Source: Muribaculaceae bacterium (lineage in GTDB: Bacteria > Bacteroidota > Bacteroidia > Bacteroidales > Muribaculaceae). Taken from it: a DNA stretch of 13,628 bases. The notes beneath the pieces are model-generated. The model did no database searches. It was given only the letters and a program-made list of their open reading frames with translations, and was not told the DNA's origin. The position numbers and the translations under genes were made by a program. The stretch spans positions 1 to 13,628 of the forward strand of contig JAFLTK010000254.1 of NCBI GenBank assembly GCA_022511505.1, written 5' to 3'. This document shows positions 8,063 through 13,628 of this stretch, piece after piece. Each line of letters opens with the position of its first letter. Position 1 is the stretch's first letter.

Positions 8063-8089
8063 TTCAAGCGCAAAATTAGTAAATCCTCG

Positions 8090-8533
8090 TTAATTTCGCT
8101 TCTTTTTTTGCTTGTTTTTTTCGGCAGTAGGCTCATTGGGGGCTTTGTCGCGCTTTTTGAGCGCGCTCGGCAACATGAGCGACGTGTAGGCCTGGATAAA
8201 ACCGCCGGCAATGGTAAAGGCGAGCCAGTCGGTAGCGCCGGCACGGGGATAGAACATGAAGAAAGCGGCGACGGCAAAGATAATTGTGCTCCAATTTTCA
8301 AGGCGTAGGAGGCGACGGGCACGCATGGGGATATCACCCGACGGAGCGGGAGCGGCAAAGCGGCCAATGATTGACAGCGCCGTGCCAATGACATAGACCC
8401 AGCGGGACACGGCTACGTCGACCCTCATCAGCGGCATCAACGTTGCCACGACTATCAGCAGCAGCCCGATATTGAGGGCGGTTGCCGCGACGATTGCTCT
8501 GCTTGACGGTTTACCGTGATTATTATTACTCAT
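8090..8533 (-). CDS. Uncharacterised four-helix membrane protein
   Basis: I do not recognise a named family. The 147-residue protein has four hydrophobic segments (about residues 13-35, 41-59, 80-95 and 102-122). Between helices 2 and 3 lies a short Arg-rich loop (RARRLLRLEN, 71-80), and the hydrophilic lysine-rich tail (from about 126, ending KKKRN) is probably cytoplasmic. There is no signal peptide and no obvious catalytic motif. It lies 11 bp after the ftsB-like gene and 27 bp before coaX on the same strand, so it is very likely expressed with them. That position suggests, without proof, a link to division or envelope maintenance. The reading frame is well bounded by its neighbours and uses the same strand, which supports it as a real gene. 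Confidence 0.8.
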   Translation of the reverse strand: MSNNNHGKPSSRAIVAATALNIGLLLIVVATLMPLMRVDVAVSRWVYVIGTALSIIGRFAAPAPSGDIPMRARRLLRLENWSTIIFAVAAFFMFYPRAGATDWLAFTIAGGFIQAYTSLMLPSALKKRDKAPNEPTAEKNKQKKKRN

Positions 8534-8544
8534 ATAAATAGTTG

Positions 8545-8850
8545 TTACTCAAAAATATAGACATCCTCGCCGGCGCGCTGCATGTGATACTGCTCGCGCA
8601 CGATGCGCTCCATCGTTACCGGGTCAGTGTCCAGACGGCGATTCAGTTTGTCATAATATTCAAAGGTGTCGCGGTTCTCTTTAATCTGGGCTTTGAGTTC
8701 CTTGATTTGTTGCTTATGGTGATGGAGGTCAATAAACGAATTTTTATTGAAAACGGTCACATAGACAATCAATCCCAGAACTATGACAAGCGGTAGCGAC
8801 AGATAGCGTCGACACCAGCGCAGGTTTCTTTGTAAAGTTTTTTTTGACAT
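8545..8850 (-). CDS. FtsB/DivIC-like septum formation protein
   Basis: A 101-residue bitopic division protein. FtsB/DivIC pairs with FtsL and FtsQ/DivIB to bring the septal peptidoglycan synthase complex to midcell. It shows the expected layout: a short basic cytoplasmic N-terminus (residues 1-16), one membrane helix (about 17-34), a heptad-like coiled coil rich in K, E, Q and L (about 42-72) and the family's C-terminal segment with MERIVREQYHMQRAGEDVYI (80-99). Length and architecture fit, but FtsL and FtsB are short and diverge quickly. The name is therefore at family level, and the symbol is left blank. It lies between a glycosyltransferase gene and an unknown membrane protein on the same strand. 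The 79-bp leader carries a 9-bp repeat inside an inverted repeat. Confidence 0.85.
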   Translation of the reverse strand: MSKKTLQRNLRWCRRYLSLPLVIVLGLIVYVTVFNKNSFIDLHHHKQQIKELKAQIKENRDTFEYYDKLNRRLDTDPVTMERIVREQYHMQRAGEDVYIFE

Positions 8851-8851
8851 G

Positions 8852-8921
8852 AATATTGTTGGTGTTGTTGATGGGAGTAGCGGGAGAGGTGGGAGTAATG
8901 GGAGTAGTTAACAACAATATT
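8852..8921. repeat. 9-bp repeats (GGGAGTA units) enclosed by a 10-bp inverted repeat
   Basis: Four 9-bp units of consensus RYGGGAGWR occur at 8871-8879, 8880-8888, 8889-8897 and 8898-8906 on the plus strand. GTTGTTGAT/GTTGTTGGT text lies next to them. The block is bounded by perfect 10-bp inverted repeats AATATTGTTG (8852-8861) and CAACAATATT (8912-8921). It fills the whole gap between the glycosyltransferase stop (8930) and the ftsB-like start (8850). On the transcribed strand the repeats read as pyrimidine-rich ACTCCC units. A stem with a 50-nt loop could form, but no T-run follows, so I do not call it a terminator. Confidence 0.8.
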
Positions 8922-8929
8922 AACTTAAA

Positions 8930-10324
8930 TTAAAAAGCGTTTTTCTCGCCCTTGAAGGCGTTGATAACCGTGCGGATAATGATTTTAATGTCGAGCATGA
9001 GGCTCCAATTTTCGCTGTACCACACGTCATACTCGACTCGCTTCTCCATTTTCCACAGTTCGTCGGTAGCGCCTCGGAAGCCGTTGACTTGCGCCCATCC
9101 GGTGATGCCGGGGCGAATGACGTGGCGCACCATGTAGCGGTCGATAAGCGCCGAGTAGTCGAGCGTGTCGCGAAGCATGTGGGGACGGGGACCGACGACC
9201 GACATGTCGCCGAGCAACACATTTATAAACTGTGGCAACTCGTCGATGCTGGTCTTGCGCAGGAACTCGCCGACGCGGGTCTTGCGCGGGTCGTTGCGCT
9301 CGGTTTGCTTAGTGTTGTCATCGGCATTTAGGCGCATTGTCCTGAATTTCAGACATGTAAATTCACACCCCTTATAGCCCGTTCTTTTTTGCTTGAAGAA
9401 CACCGGGCCCGGCGATGACATCTTGATGGCAATCGCCACGGGGATGAACACGATGGGCGAGAAAATGAGCACCACGGTCGAAAACGTTATGTCAAAGACG
9501 CGCTTCATCACCGAGTTGACCACACCGGTCAGCGGTGTCTCGCGAACCGATAGAATCGGCACCGACCCTACCGACCGCAAGTTCAAGCCGCGCGACAGGT
9601 AGCGGCTGATTTGGGGCACATAGTAGAACTTGGCCACGTTGGCATCGGCGGCATGGAGCGTCAGGGTCAGCGCGTCCTCGTCGTTGCCGCTCAGGGTGTA
9701 GAAGACCTCATCGACGCGGTTTTCCTTTATATAGTCGTTGAGTTTGTCAAGCGATCCGCGGTAGAGATGGCGATAAGGGAAATTGGGCGGCATGTTGTCA
9801 TCAAAAAAGCCGATGACACGATAACCGAAGCCAAGGTCGATGTTCATCTGCTCATAAAGTCGCATGGCGGTCGTGCCGGTGCCGACGATGACTACGCGAC
9901 AGAAGTTATACCCTCGCCGACGCAACTGCTTGACCATCATGCGGCTACCGCTCCACCACACGGGGAACACAACAAACAAAACCGCATAAAACAGTAACAT
10001 CGACCGCCACTGTATCGACTCAATCTCAAGGAAATAGAGCAACGAGCAGAAAAACAGCGCGTGCAACCCAATGACCCGTAGCGAGTTGAACATCACATGA
10101 TGCATAGGAATCGCTCGCGCACGATGGATGCCGCCAAGCCAATAGATGGCCGGCAGAAACGCTATGTTGACAAGGAGCCAAATCAAGCGATGACGGCCGG
10201 TGATAAAATCGGGCGAAAGCGCTTGCATGACAAAAAAGACGATGTTCAGGACAATAAAGTCACTGACCGTCATCAGATTCTGAAGATATTTACCAAACCT
10301 GCCTTTACTGAGTGTTCGGAACAT
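8930..10324 (-). CDS. Undecaprenyl-phosphate sugar phosphotransferase (WcaJ-like)
   Basis: Moves a sugar 1-phosphate from a UDP-sugar to undecaprenyl phosphate, starting a surface or capsular polysaccharide repeat at the inner membrane. The 464 residues show the full-length WcaJ plan. Four N-terminal membrane helices (about 19-37, 45-63, 78-97, 107-125) precede a Rossmann-like CoA-binding domain with VVIVGTGTTAMRLYEQ (144-159). The catalytic C-terminal domain starts with a hydrophobic helix (about 275-300), followed by KFRTM (326-330), the catalytic Asp-Glu pair in SIDELPQ (359-365), GDMSVVGPRP (372-381) and RPGITGWAQVNG (404-415). Glucose 1-phosphate is the commonest substrate of such enzymes, but galactose or others cannot be excluded. 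It is the first gene of the cluster; no other capsule genes flank it here, so it may be an unlinked initiating enzyme. Confidence 0.92.
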   Translation of the reverse strand: MFRTLSKGRFGKYLQNLMTVSDFIVLNIVFFVMQALSPDFITGRHRLIWLLVNIAFLPAIYWLGGIHRARAIPMHHVMFNSLRVIGLHALFFCSLLYFLEIESIQWRSMLLFYAVLFVVFPVWWSGSRMMVKQLRRRGYNFCRVVIVGTGTTAMRLYEQMNIDLGFGYRVIGFFDDNMPPNFPYRHLYRGSLDKLNDYIKENRVDEVFYTLSGNDEDALTLTLHAADANVAKFYYVPQISRYLSRGLNLRSVGSVPILSVRETPLTGVVNSVMKRVFDITFSTVVLIFSPIVFIPVAIAIKMSSPGPVFFKQKRTGYKGCEFTCLKFRTMRLNADDNTKQTERNDPRKTRVGEFLRKTSIDELPQFINVLLGDMSVVGPRPHMLRDTLDYSALIDRYMVRHVIRPGITGWAQVNGFRGATDELWKMEKRVEYDVWYSENWSLMLDIKIIIRTVINAFKGEKNAF

Positions 10325-10335
10325 AGATGGAACGT

Positions 10336-10353
10336 AAGAGTAACGGGAGAGAA
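10336..10353. repeat. Degraded 9-bp repeat pair before the glycosyltransferase start
   Basis: AAGAGTAAC (10336-10344) followed by GGGAGAGAA (10345-10353) resembles the GGGAGTA/GGGAGAG units in front of the ftsB-like gene. It lies 11 bp upstream of the glycosyltransferase start codon. Two units with several mismatches is weak evidence alone. It is listed because the same kind of sequence recurs at the same position relative to other starts. Confidence 0.35.
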
Positions 10354-10378
10354 ACGTTTTGGAGGAACATCACTTAAC

Positions 10379-10416
10379 TCGACTCTCGCGAGTGACAATT
10401 CGACTCCCGCGAGTTA
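10379..10416. promoter_or_regulatory. Two near-palindromic 17-mers 21 bp apart, possible operator
   Basis: TCGACTCTCGCGAGTGA (10379-10395) and TCGACTCCCGCGAGTTA (10400-10416) match at 15 of 17 positions and are offset by exactly 21 bp, two helical turns. Each contains a 12-mer with ACTC and GAGT arms around a 4-base centre (10382-10393 and 10403-10414). The pair sits about 55-90 bp before the glycosyltransferase start, where a regulator site would be expected. No promoter element of the TAnnTTTG type was found next to it, so the regulatory reading is inference. Confidence 0.4.
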
Positions 10417-10424
10417 TAGCTGCA

Positions 10425-10556
10425 GTTTATAGTTTAATTTTTACGGTACCTGATGCTTCTTATTCCGTGGACTTTGCACCCGGCAATCCGTCCATAGCAA
10501 TTGGCTGTAAGCGGTTGATTTTTACGCCTTTTTGCTACTGACTATGAACTATAAAC
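10425..10556. other. Intergenic block with flanking 10-bp inverted repeats and foldable core
   Basis: GTTTATAGTT (10425-10434) and its exact reverse complement AACTATAAAC (10547-10556) flank about 112 bp. Inside, 10468-10494 can fold as TGGAC/GTCCA outside and TTGC/GCAA inside, with the five-base loop ACCCG. A second, weaker stem is possible at 10498-10517, with G-U pairs on the plus-strand RNA. The block contains no convincing gene. It could be a short interspersed repeat, part of a long leader for the glycosyltransferase gene, or simple chance structure. Confidence 0.35.
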
Positions 10557-10571
10557 CATAAACTTTTAACC
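10541..10571. repeat. 7-bp tandem repeat, ACTATRA-like
   Basis: ACTATGA, ACTATAA, ACCATAA and ACTTTTA follow one another with a strict 7-bp period (10541-10568), then ACC begins a fifth unit. It abuts the terminator hairpin of the DUF349 gene. Low-complexity AACTATAA text of this kind is familiar from Bacteroidales intergenic DNA; no function is assigned. Confidence 0.6.
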
Positions 10572-10607
10572 TACCACTCCCGCGCAAGGGGGGAGTGGTG
10601 GTTAAAG
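10563..10607 (-). terminator. Hairpin terminator after the DUF349 gene
   Basis: ACCACTCCC (10573-10581) pairs perfectly with GGGAGTGGT (10591-10599) around a 9-base loop. After a one-base bulge the stem continues with AACC/GGTT and TTT/AAA. It starts 5 bp beyond the DUF349 stop codon. The minus-strand text after the stem is A/T-rich but lacks a long T-run. Because the arms are nearly symmetric it could also act on plus-strand transcripts. Confidence 0.7.
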
Positions 10608-10611
10608 TATA

Positions 10612-12507
10612 TTAGAGTTTGGCGTCGACCAATTCAATCTTCTTGCGGAGGGTTTCGATTTCCTCCTTGAGGTGTTCCATCTTTCTTTCCATCTCCTTAA
10701 CGAGCGAGTCGCCGCTCTTAGAGCGAGAGTTGAAGAACGACAGGTTGTTTTGATAGGTAACGAGTTCGGCCTTGCGCTGCTCGTAGGCGCGCACGAGTTT
10801 GTCGCGCTCGCGGTAAAGTTTATTATCGTCGCCCTCGGCCATGCGCTCGACGCTATCCTTGAACGAGGCCATGCGGGCGCGGTTGCGACGCAAGTCAAAC
10901 TTGTCGGTAACGGCAGCAACGGCCTCGCGATATCCTTCATAGACGCGGTCTTTCTCGTGGAAAGGTACGTGGCCAATCTGTTGCCAGCGGCTCTGTGCGT
11001 CGCGCAACGTCGCGGCGGCCTCGTCGGTAGGAGTGCCGTCGGGTATATTTTTGAGAGTCTCGATGATTTCGAGTTTCTGCTTCAGGTTTTCCTGCTCGGC
11101 ACTGCGGCGACCGCCGGTTGCTTTCTTTTTCTGCTCAAAGAAGTGGTCACAGGCGGCGAGGAAACGGCGCCAGATGGCATCGCTCTGCTTCTTGGCAACG
11201 GCGCCGATGGTTTTCCACTCCTTCTGGAGGGCGACGAGTTCGTCGGTAGCCTTGCGCCACTCGGTGCTGTCCTTGAGGGCCTCGGCACGTTCACAGAGCG
11301 CTGTCTTGCGGGCAAGATTCTCGGCCTGAGTGTCCTTCATCTGCTTGAAGAAGTCGACCTTGGAGGTGAAGAACTTGTCACAGACGGCGCGGAAACGGGC
11401 AAACAATTGGTTGTTTAGTTTCTTTGAAGCATAGCCAATCGTGCGCCATTCTTTCTGAGCCTCAAGGATGGTCTCGGTCATGGCGTCCCACGAGGCATAA
11501 CTGTTCAAGTTGCTGAAATCCAAAGCCTCGACGCGCTCACAGATGGCAATCTTTGCCTCCTCGTTGGCGCGCTCGCGAGCCTTGCGCTCCTCAAAGTAGG
11601 TCTGATATTTCTTGTTGATAATGGTCGAAGCGTCCTTGAAACGCATCCAAAGAGCCTCACGAATATCCTTGGCTACCGGACCAATCAGGCGCCATTTGTC
11701 GTGGAGCTCCTGCAAGCGCTTGAACGCCGTGATGACATCCTCCTCGTCGGCGAGTTTCTCGGCTTGGTCACAGAGCAACTCCTTCTCGGCCAGGTTCTTC
11801 TTGAAGTCATAGTCGCGAAGTTCCTTGTTGATTTTGTGCTGATCATAGTAGAACTCAACGGCATCGTTGAACTGCTTCCAGATAGGAGCGGTGTGGGCAT
11901 CATCGACCTCACCGATAGCCTTGAACTCGGCCTGAAGTTCTTTAACCTCCTGGAAATGGCGGTGAACATTGTCGGTATCCTCGCCCATTGCCTTGATTTT
12001 GGCGATGATAGCCTCCTTGCGTGCAAGGTTCTGTTGCTGTTTCTCCTCGAGAGCGGCACGATAGGCGGCCTTTTTCTCCTTGATGGCGGTCAGCAAGTCC
12101 TTGAGTTGTTCCTCAGTGGGGTCAGGGACGGGAGCAAACTCTTCGGCCACACCGCCGGCGGCCACAAACGCCTCGCGGGCAACGCGGAGCTCCTCGTTGT
12201 GGAGAGCATAATATTGTTGTTTGAGGCGCGACATGTCGTCATTAGTAATCTCGGCGGCGTCTTTCTCGGCAAGGGCACGGGCGGCGGCAAGGACATCCTC
12301 CTTGGTTGCCGGGGCGGCCTCGGCCGGGGTAGCGGCGACAGCCTCAGCGTCGACGGCGGTTTCAGCAACAGCCTCAACGCTTGTTTCTACTTTCTGTTCC
12401 ATTTCTGCGGCCTCGGGAGCATTAACCTCCACGGTTTCAGCCACTTTCAGAGTCTCTTCGCCGGCTCCTTTTTCTTCGGGATTCAGCGACAGGTCACGCG
12501 GTTCCAT
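10612..12507 (-). CDS. DUF349 repeat protein
   Basis: A 631-residue, highly charged, almost wholly alpha-helical cytoplasmic protein of unknown function. Residues about 15-70 are a low-complexity Ala/Glu/Val-rich tail. The body has five DUF349 repeats marked by FKAIG (195-199), WRLIG (272-276), WRTIG (354-358), WKTIG (431-435) and WQQIG (508-512). Their spacing is 77, 82, 77 and 77 residues, and most repeats have a following W or F motif such as IWKQF or IWRRF. The first repeat has Phe in place of Trp. The C-terminus (about 565-630) is a coiled coil rich in E, K and L. It is a single-gene unit with its own candidate promoter and a strong hairpin terminator. The family is widespread in Bacteroidota; a scaffold-like role is only an inference from the helical repeats. 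Confidence 0.9.
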   Translation of the reverse strand: MEPRDLSLNPEEKGAGEETLKVAETVEVNAPEAAEMEQKVETSVEAVAETAVDAEAVAATPAEAAPATKEDVLAAARALAEKDAAEITNDDMSRLKQQYYALHNEELRVAREAFVAAGGVAEEFAPVPDPTEEQLKDLLTAIKEKKAAYRAALEEKQQQNLARKEAIIAKIKAMGEDTDNVHRHFQEVKELQAEFKAIGEVDDAHTAPIWKQFNDAVEFYYDQHKINKELRDYDFKKNLAEKELLCDQAEKLADEEDVITAFKRLQELHDKWRLIGPVAKDIREALWMRFKDASTIINKKYQTYFEERKARERANEEAKIAICERVEALDFSNLNSYASWDAMTETILEAQKEWRTIGYASKKLNNQLFARFRAVCDKFFTSKVDFFKQMKDTQAENLARKTALCERAEALKDSTEWRKATDELVALQKEWKTIGAVAKKQSDAIWRRFLAACDHFFEQKKKATGGRRSAEQENLKQKLEIIETLKNIPDGTPTDEAAATLRDAQSRWQQIGHVPFHEKDRVYEGYREAVAAVTDKFDLRRNRARMASFKDSVERMAEGDDNKLYRERDKLVRAYEQRKAELVTYQNNLSFFNSRSKSGDSLVKEMERKMEHLKEEIETLRKKIELVDAKL

Positions 12508-12778
12508 AACAAAATTTGTGTTTAAAAAGGGTTTTTAAGGTATCATCAAGCATCAAATATCTTGATTGATTTAATGTTACTTTCAGTCTTCTTAAAATTA
12601 GAATTGCCAAATATAAATAAAATTTTTCAAATAGAACCAAATTTAATCCAAAAATCGTCATTTTCCCCAAAATTTCCCCCATTTAAGGGGTGAACTACGG
12701 GGGGGAGCCGGGTGTTTTGAGAGAAAGGGGCGTCCAAGGTGGGAGGTCCCGGTTCTTTACTGTTAAAGCGTTTTGACT
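12508..12778. other. Divergent intergenic region, AT-rich then G-rich
   Basis: The left part (12508-12671) is AT-rich and contains the DUF349 promoter candidates. The middle has a small stem, CCCC (12677-12680) with GGGG (12687-12690) around ATTTAA. The right part, the leader of the channel gene, is G-rich on the plus strand, with a run of seven G's at 12699-12705 and further GGG/GGGG runs to about 12743. No plus-strand TAnnTTTG site was found for the channel gene and no small gene is convincing. Confidence 0.5.
12608..12645 (-). promoter_or_regulatory. Candidate promoter elements for the DUF349 gene
   Basis: Two minus-strand matches to the Bacteroides -7 pattern TAnnTTTG lie upstream of the DUF349 start: TATATTTG (12608-12615) and TAAATTTG (12638-12645). 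Each has a TTTG 22 bp further upstream (12638-12641 and 12668-12671), slightly beyond the spacing I remember as typical. They would give leaders of about 95-130 nt. The region is very AT-rich, so chance matches are possible and I cannot choose between them. Confidence 0.4.
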
Positions 12779-13628
12779 ATGGAACTTTTATTGGTACCGG
12801 CTTCGCGTTTTGCCACATGGCTTGTGGATAACATTAACCGACTGCTGACGACCCTCGGGCTTGACCGCACGCCGGCCGTCGAGCAGATTTCTTATATCGT
12901 TGTGATAGTGGCGGTTGCTGTGTGTCTCGGCTGGGCGTTGAGACACATTCTGCTGTTCATAGCCCGGAAATATGTGGCCATTCGCCACGGTCAGGTGGGC
13001 CGGGAGTTACTTAACCACAAGGTGCTCGAGCGCACGTCGCAAATCATCCCGCCGCTGGTCATCCTCGCCTGTCTGCCAATCGCTTTTGAGACAAAGTCGC
13101 GCTGGCTCTCGATTTCAGAGCGCGCGCTGGTCATATATTCCATAATAATGACGGTGCTTGCCATTTGCGCCATCTTTGATTTCATCTGGAACCGATATAA
13201 CGACAAGAATAACGAGAAACATCCGCTAAAGGGGATACTCATCTCGGCCAAGGGTGTCATCTGGATAGTGGCGACGATTGTGGTGGTGTCGGTCATGGTC
13301 GACAAGTCGCCGGCGACGCTGCTTGCCGGGCTCGGCGCATTTGCGGCGGCGTTGATGCTGATTTTCAAGGACAGCATCCTCGGCTTTGTGGCCGGCGTAC
13401 AGTTATCCCAGAATGATATGCTCAGGGTTGGCGACTGGATTGTGGTACCGTCGACCCAGGCCAACGGCATCGTTATTGATGTGTCACTTATTGCGGTCAA
13501 GGTTCAAAACTGGGACAATACCATTGTCACTCTGCCGCCTTACACTCTGATTAGTAACTCGTTCCAAAACTGGCGCGGGATGAGCGAAAGCGGTGTTCGC
13601 CAGATTGCACGCTCGCTGACGGTCGTCG
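12779..13628 (+). CDS. MscS-family mechanosensitive channel, YbdG-like (cut by window edge)
   Basis: A small-conductance mechanosensitive channel of the inner membrane that opens on sudden osmotic downshift to release solutes. The ATG at 12779-12781 is the first in-frame start after an in-frame TAA at 12764-12766, and the frame stays open for 283 residues to the window end. Membrane helices are visible at about residues 38-62, 86-104, 116-136 and 153-174. They precede the MscS pore helix SPATLLAGLGAFAAALMLIF (177-196) and the start of the beta domain with GDWIVVPS. QNWDNTIVTLPPYTLISNSF and the following NWRGMSESG closely resemble E. coli YbdG (MscM-type) rather than MscS itself. It is the only plus-strand gene, divergent from DUF349. 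The C-terminus lies outside the window. Confidence 0.92.
   Translation, partial: MELLLVPASRFATWLVDNINRLLTTLGLDRTPAVEQISYIVVIVAVAVCLGWALRHILLFIARKYVAIRHGQVGRELLNHKVLERTSQIIPPLVILACLPIAFETKSRWLSISERALVIYSIIMTVLAICAIFDFIWNRYNDKNNEKHPLKGILISAKGVIWIVATIVVVSVMVDKSPATLLAGLGAFAAALMLIFKDSILGFVAGVQLSQNDMLRVGDWIVVPSTQANGIVIDVSLIAVKVQNWDNTIVTLPPYTLISNSFQNWRGMSESGVRQIARSLTVV

Noticed and set aside
8071..8078. TAATTTTG on the minus strand, a possible -7 promoter box 9 bp before coaX
   Set aside because: No -33 element at a suitable distance, it would make an almost leaderless message, and the gene sits inside a tight cluster.
10468..10477. GGACTTTGC on the plus strand as a promoter for a small plus-strand RNA ending at the hairpin
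   Set aside because: The TA of TAnnTTTG is missing, no -33 TTTG is present, and the hairpin lacks a T-run on this strand; kept only as part of the structured block.
10359..10541. 60-codon plus-strand frame in the intergenic block
   Set aside because: It runs through the 21-bp-spaced repeats and hairpin, lacks any domain and lies in a region that looks non-coding in all frames.
10672..12525. Two long plus-strand frames (248 and 274 codons) opposite the DUF349 gene
   Set aside because: They are the mirror of a repetitive Lys/Glu/Ala-rich coding sequence; the hydrophobic Leu/Val/Phe content is the expected reverse of that codon usage.
12494..12682. 62-codon minus-strand frame upstream of and overlapping the DUF349 start
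   Set aside because: It covers the AT-rich promoter candidates, overlaps the true start and has no recognisable feature beyond AT-driven hydrophobic residues.

Overview
The window looks like ordinary chromosomal DNA of a Bacteroidota member, most likely order Bacteroidales and plausibly Muribaculaceae. The order is supported by several things. There is a class II xylose isomerase/xylulokinase pair. There is an outer-membrane barrel with the N-terminal SPYSKFGYG motif next to lptC. There is a five-repeat DUF349 protein. Shine-Dalgarno sequences are absent. A few promoter-like sites fit the Bacteroides pattern TTTG...TAnnTTTG. The family-level placement is an inference. I see no rRNA, tRNA, CRISPR array, insertion sequence, prophage or clear horizontal-transfer boundary.

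Layout: (1) 1-3451, minus strand: galK, xylB and xylA, a sugar-catabolic unit in which xylA runs off the left edge. A promoter-like site lies upstream of galK. (2) 3650-10324, minus strand: a tightly packed eight-gene cluster. In transcription order it is a polyprenyl-phosphate sugar-phosphate transferase, an FtsB/DivIC-like division protein, an unknown four-helix membrane protein, CoaX pantothenate kinase, an outer-membrane beta-barrel protein, LptC, a CNNM/CBS/CorC-type membrane protein and a small membrane-anchored PH-domain protein. Gaps are mostly under 60 bp and there are two overlaps, so this is probably one or two operons centred on the cell envelope. (3) 10325-10611: a gap that holds a good hairpin terminator for the DUF349 gene, short tandem repeats and a small foldable block. 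(4) 10612-12507, minus strand: a large alpha-helical DUF349 protein. (5) 12508-12778: a divergent intergenic region with promoter-like sites toward DUF349 and a G-rich leader toward the next gene. (6) 12779-13628, plus strand: the first 283 residues of an MscS-type mechanosensitive channel of the YbdG kind, cut by the right edge.

How the genes fit together: galK and xylBA feed galactose and xylose into central metabolism. The middle cluster joins surface-polysaccharide initiation, septum formation, CoA supply, LPS transport and ion homeostasis. I did not find a convincing undescribed system. The most notable non-coding signal is a family of 9-bp tandem repeats placed directly upstream of start codons: clear at xylB and ftsB, and a degraded trace at the glycosyltransferase gene. 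A pair of near-palindromic 12-mers exactly 21 bp apart also lies upstream of the glycosyltransferase gene.
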